The notes under the pieces: model-generated | Databases searched by the model: none | Seen by the model: the letters and a program-made list of their open reading frames with translations, nothing else | Told to the model about the DNA's origin: nothing | Source of the DNA: Gemmatimonadota bacterium | GTDB taxonomy: Bacteria > Gemmatimonadota > Gemmatimonadetes > Gemmatimonadales > GWC2-71-9 | Length of the DNA: 9,442 nt | Assembly (NCBI GenBank): GCA_003221985.1 | Contig: QHUQ01000106.1 | Span: 1 to 9,442, forward strand | Direction of reading: 5' to 3' | Made by a program: the position numbers and the translations under genes | Shown: in pieces, positions 6,710 to 9,442 of the stretch | How the letters are laid out: every line of letters begins with the position of its first letter | Numbering within the stretch: position 1 is the stretch's first letter

Positions 6710-6768
6710 GGAGCACGGAGCAGGACGCTCCGGTGATCTTTCTGCTCCGTGCTCCGCGCTCCGTGCTC
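6710..6768. repeat. Heptamer repeat cluster forming a perfect 14-bp inverted repeat (ACMR-kynA spacer)
   Basis: Most of the spacer between the ACMR fusion and kynA is repeat. On the plus strand the left arm 6710-6723 is two heptamers, GGAGCAC and GGAGCAG. The right side 6744-6768 is GCTCCGT, GCTCCGC, GCTCCGT and a partial GCTC, that is, three and a half copies in the opposite orientation. Positions 6710-6723 and 6742-6755 are exactly complementary, giving a 14-bp stem with an 18-base loop; 6758-6768 can pair with the same left arm as an alternative. The transcript would carry a stable hairpin between the two genes, possibly protecting or separating the messages. There is no clear U-tract after it, so a terminator role is doubtful. 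Confidence 0.8.
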
Positions 6769-6770
6769 AC

Positions 6771-9020
6771 TCATGTTCGCGGCCTGTACTTGTTTAAGGT
6801 TGCATACGGATCTGGCCAGGCAAGCGGATACCCTTGTTCATAAGCGGCATGGCGGGTCCAGTACGGATCCCACAAGTGCGCGCGCGCCAGCACGCACAAA
6901 TCAGCTCGACCCGCGGCCAGGATCGTGTTCACGTCCTGATACGACGAGATGTTGCCCACCGCCATCGTGGCGATCCCCACTTCATGGCGAATCCGGTCGG
7001 CGAACGGCGTCTGAAATTGGCGGCCGTACTGCGGCTTCGCATCGGCCACGGTCTGCCCGGCGGAGACGTCCGTGATGTCGCACTCATGTGCCTTGAGCAG
7101 GCGGGCGACCTCGACCGCATCGGCCGGCTGCATCCCACCCGGCGCCCAGTCGACGGCCGAAATCCGCACCGACATCGGCTTGCGCTCGGGCCACACGGAG
7201 CGCACGGCGTCGAACACCTCGAGCGGGAAGCGCATGCGATTCTCGAGCGAGCCGCCGTACGTGTCGGTGCGCGTATTTGTGAGCGGCGAGATGAAGCTCG
7301 CGAGCAGGTAGCCGTGCGCGAAGTGCAATTCGAGCAGATCGAACCCCGCTTCATGCGACATCTTCGCCGCGTGCACGAAGTCGTCTTTCACCTCGTCCAT
7401 GTCCGCCCGCGTCATCTCCTTGGGGATCTGGCTGTGCGGATAATAAGGAAGGGGAGAGGCGGAGATGATGGGCCAGTTGCCGTCGGGCAACGGCTCGTCC
7501 ATGCCCTCCCACATGCGCTGCGTCGACGCCTTGCGGCCGGCGTGGCCCAGCTGCATCGCAACCTTCGCATCGCTGTTCACGTGCACGAAATCGACGATGC
7601 GCTGCCACGCCGCGACGTGCTCGGGTTTGTACATCCCCGTGCAACCCGGCGAAATCCGCCCTTCGCGCGACACGTCCGTCATTTCGCTGAACACCAGCCC
7701 AGCGCCCCCGACGGCGCGGCTGCCGAGGTGCACCAGGTGCCAGTCGTTCGGCATGCCGTCTTCGGCGAAGTACTGGCACATCGGCGAGACGACGACCCGA
7801 TTCCTCAATACCATGTCTCGCAGCTTGAACGGGGTGAACATTGGCGGCGGTGCGTGGTGCGTCGTGAGTGGTACGTGGGACTGCATCTCCGCCCCTGCCG
7901 CGAACCAGCGATCGACAGATGCCACGAACTTGGGATCGCGCACCTTGAGATTGTCGTGAGTAATCCGGAGACTGCGGGTCAGCAGATTGAACGCGAACTG
8001 CAGCGGTTCGAGATCCATGTACCGCTCGGTATCCTCGAACCATTGCAGGCTCACCTGCGCGGCACGCTGTAAGCTTTCGACCGCCGGGCGGCGCTCTGCT
8101 TCATAGGCGGCAAGGGCGGCAGGGACGCCATGCTCGCGCTGCAGGGCCCCAGCGAGTGCGATCGCGTCCTCGATCGCGAGCTTCGTGCCCGAACCCACCG
8201 AGAAATGCGCCGTGTGCGCCGCATCGCCCACGAGGACGACGTTCTCATGCGACCAGGCGGCGTTTCTCACGGTGATAAAGTGCCGCCACAGCGAGCGATT
8301 CTTGAGGAGGCGGTGACCGCGCAGCTCTTCGGAAAAGAGCCGCTCGCAGAATGCGACGGTGTCGTCCTCACTCGCCCGGTCGAGGCGGGCGCTGCGCCAC
8401 GTCGCTTCCGTCGCCTCGACGATGAAGGTCGAGTGCCCCTGTTCATATTGATATGCATGCACGCGCCATAAGCCGTGTTTGTCGTGCTTGAAGTAGAACG
8501 TGAAGGCGGGGAAGGGCCGGGTCGTGCCCAACCAGACGAAACGGTTGGGGCGCTCGTCCATCGTCGGCTGAAACAATGCGGCGTAGCGTTTGCGCACGAC
8601 GCTGTTGAAGCCATCGGCGCCGAGCAGCAGGTCGGCCTCGCGGTACACCACCGGATCGTCGACTTCCTTGCCAACCTCTAGGCAGACGCCCAACTCCTTG
8701 CAGCGCCGTCCCAGCACGGCGAGCAGGGCGCGGCGCGACAGGCCGCTGAACCCGTGCCCGCTCGACGTGATCACCTGGTCGCGATAGTGCACGTCGATGT
8801 TGTCCCAGTGCGCGAACTGGCTGGCCATCGCGTCGTACGTCTCGGGGTCCGCTGCGGCCAGATTGTTCTGGGTTGCATCGGAGAAAACGACGCCGAAGCC
8901 GAACGTGTCGTCGAGCTGGTTGCGCTCGATGATCGTGATCTCGTGGGCGGGGTCCGCCTTCTTCATCAGGATCCCGAAGTACAGCGCCGCCGGCCCGCCG
9001 CCGATTGCTACGATTTTCAC
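6771..9020 (-). CDS. 2-Aminobenzoyl-CoA monooxygenase/reductase-type fusion (FAD monooxygenase + old yellow enzyme)
   Basis: This 749-residue protein is a natural fusion. Residues 1-about 375 are a class A FAD monooxygenase: [10 protein letters not shown] (7-16) binds the [19 protein letters not shown] (131-146) is the DG motif, and [24 protein letters not shown] (263-286) is the GD motif. After a Pro/His-rich linker (about 380-393), residues 394-749 are an old-yellow-enzyme FMN domain: [34 protein letters not shown] (488-499) and [31 protein letters not shown]. This architecture is that of 2-aminobenzoyl-CoA monooxygenase/reductase, which hydroxylates and then reduces the ring of anthraniloyl-CoA, and of salicylyl-CoA 5-hydroxylase-like proteins. 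kynA and kynU just downstream would supply anthranilate, which favours the first role. The CoA ligase is not in the window. The GTG start at 9020 overlaps the dehydrogenase stop as GTGA. A heptamer repeat lies in the linker. Confidence 0.9.
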   Translation of the reverse strand: MKIVAIGGGPAALYFGILMKKADPAHEITIIERNQLDDTFGFGVVFSDATQNNLAAADPETYDAMASQFAHWDNIDVHYRDQVITSSGHGFSGLSRRALLAVLGRRCKELGVCLEVGKEVDDPVVYREADLLLGADGFNSVVRKRYAALFQPTMDERPNRFVWLGTTRPFPAFTFYFKHDKHGLWRVHAYQYEQGHSTFIVEATEATWRSARLDRASEDDTVAFCERLFSEELRGHRLLKNRSLWRHFITVRNAAWSHENVVLVGDAAHTAHFSVGSGTKLAIEDAIALAGALQREHGVPAALAAYEAERRPAVESLQRAAQVSLQWFEDTERYMDLEPLQFAFNLLTRSLRITHDNLKVRDPKFVASVDRWFAAGAEMQSHVPLTTHHAPPPMFTPFKLRDMVLRNRVVVSPMCQYFAEDGMPNDWHLVHLGSRAVGGAGLVFSEMTDVSREGRISPGCTGMYKPEHVAAWQRIVDFVHVNSDAKVAMQLGHAGRKASTQRMWEGMDEPLPDGNWPIISASPLPYYPHSQIPKEMTRADMDEVKDDFVHAAKMSHEAGFDLLELHFAHGYLLASFISPLTNTRTDTYGGSLENRMRFPLEVFDAVRSVWPERKPMSVRISAVDWAPGGMQPADAVEVARLLKAHECDITDVSAGQTVADAKPQYGRQFQTPFADRIRHEVGIATMAVGNISSYQDVNTILAAGRADLCVLARAHLWDPYWTRHAAYEQGYPLAWPDPYATLNKYRPRT
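7850..7877. repeat. Four-copy heptamer tandem repeat in the ACMR interdomain linker
   Basis: On the plus strand four heptamers follow each other: GTGCGTG, GTGCGTC, GTGAGTG and GTACGTG, each at most one base off the first. On the minus strand they encode the Pro/His/Thr-rich linker [10 protein letters not shown] between the monooxygenase and reductase domains. Four units make 28 bases, not a multiple of three, so copy-number changes would shift the frame of the second domain. Confidence 0.7.
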
Positions 9021-9442
9021 TTGATGAGCTGTCCGGCGATGATGAGCTGTTGGATTTCCGTCGTGCCCTCGTAGATCCGCAGTGCCCGCACGGAGCGGTA
9101 CAGGCGATCCACCGGATGATCCGCGAGCACACCGCGTCCGCCGAGGATCTGCACCGCATCATCGACGATCCGCTGCGCCGCTTCCGTGGCGAACGCCTTC
9201 GCCATCGCCGCTTCCAGGGTGACCCGAGGCGCGCCACGGTCTTTCTCCCAGGCGGCGCGATAGACCAGCAGCCGCGCGGCCGTGAGATCGGTCGCCATCC
9301 GGGCCAGTTTCTGCTGAATCAGCTGGAAATCGGCCAGCGGCTTGCCGAACTGGTGGCGCGATTTCGCGTGCGCGAGCGCTTCCGCCAGCGCGCGCGCCGC
9401 CATCCCGCAGGCCGCCGCGCCGACGGTGGCGCGCACGCGGTC
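9017..9442 (-). CDS. Acyl-CoA dehydrogenase, C-terminal part (5' end beyond window)
   Basis: The frame is open from the window edge (9442) to a TGA at 9019-9017, giving 142 residues of the C-terminal helical domain of a FAD acyl-CoA dehydrogenase. [20 protein letters not shown] is the characteristic FAD/dimer-contact motif, [20 protein letters not shown] is the next conserved block, and [21 protein letters not shown] ends the domain. The Glu of YEGT is the catalytic base in medium-chain-type enzymes. A GTG at 9436 is internal to the domain and not the real start. It is coupled to the ACMR gene by a 4-base overlap. In this operon it may oxidise a CoA thioester formed after ring reduction of aminobenzoyl-CoA, but general acyl-CoA dehydrogenase paralogues are common, so the substrate remains open. 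Confidence 0.93.
   Translation of the reverse strand, partial: DRVRATVGAAACGMAARALAEALAHAKSRHQFGKPLADFQLIQQKLARMATDLTAARLLVYRAAWEKDRGAPRVTLEAAMAKAFATEAAQRIVDDAVQILGGRGVLADHPVDRLYRSVRALRIYEGTTEIQQLIIAGQLIK

Noticed and set aside
6710..6755. Inverted repeat as a rho-independent terminator
   Set aside because: No T-run follows the stem on the minus strand; the arms are explained by heptamer copies in opposite orientation.
6834..8072. Plus-strand open frame of 412 codons
   Set aside because: It is antisense to the reductase half of the ACMR fusion, which has clear family motifs; the plus-strand product shows none.

Overview
The window is GC-rich and densely coding, and every supported gene lies on the minus strand, so transcription runs from high to low coordinates. 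A peptidoglycan-binding OmpA domain on an exported protein points to a diderm (Gram-negative type) bacterium. Short heptanucleotide tandem repeats occur between and inside genes. The phylum cannot be fixed from the sequence alone; an environmental, possibly soil, lineage is only a guess.

Region 1 (about 9442 to 4791) looks like a catabolic operon for tryptophan by the kynurenine/anthranilate route. It holds the C-terminal part of an acyl-CoA dehydrogenase, a two-domain flavoprotein monooxygenase/old-yellow-enzyme fusion of the 2-aminobenzoyl-CoA monooxygenase/reductase (salicylyl-CoA 5-hydroxylase-like) type, tryptophan 2,3-dioxygenase (kynA) and a short kynureninase (kynU). KynA and KynU would turn tryptophan into anthranilate, given a formamidase encoded elsewhere. 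The fusion flavoprotein would then hydroxylate and reduce the CoA thioester of anthranilate, given a CoA ligase encoded elsewhere. Two of the junctions are 4-nt GTGA stop/start overlaps, which suggests translational coupling.

Region 2 (about 4727 to 1) is a second gene set of a different nature. It contains a PspA/IM30 (ESCRT-III-like) membrane-remodelling protein, a membrane-anchored protein fusing an NMT1/SsuA-like substrate-binding domain to an OmpA peptidoglycan-binding domain, an SsuC-type ABC permease, an SsuB/NrtD-type ABC ATPase, and a two-TM coiled-coil protein that runs off the window edge. The gene order and tight spacing suggest one envelope-associated ABC system whose binding protein is tethered to both inner membrane and cell wall, and which is coupled to PspA. 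I do not recognise it as a characterised system, and it is the most interesting part of the window.

The permease appears damaged. Its N-terminal coding sequence is in a different frame and roughly 40-60 residues seem to be missing at a 9-nt direct repeat, so this is either a real deletion or an assembly error. Heptamer tandem repeats sit in the ACMR-kynA spacer, in the linker of the ACMR fusion and inside kynA. No rRNA, tRNA, CRISPR array, insertion sequence or phage gene was seen.
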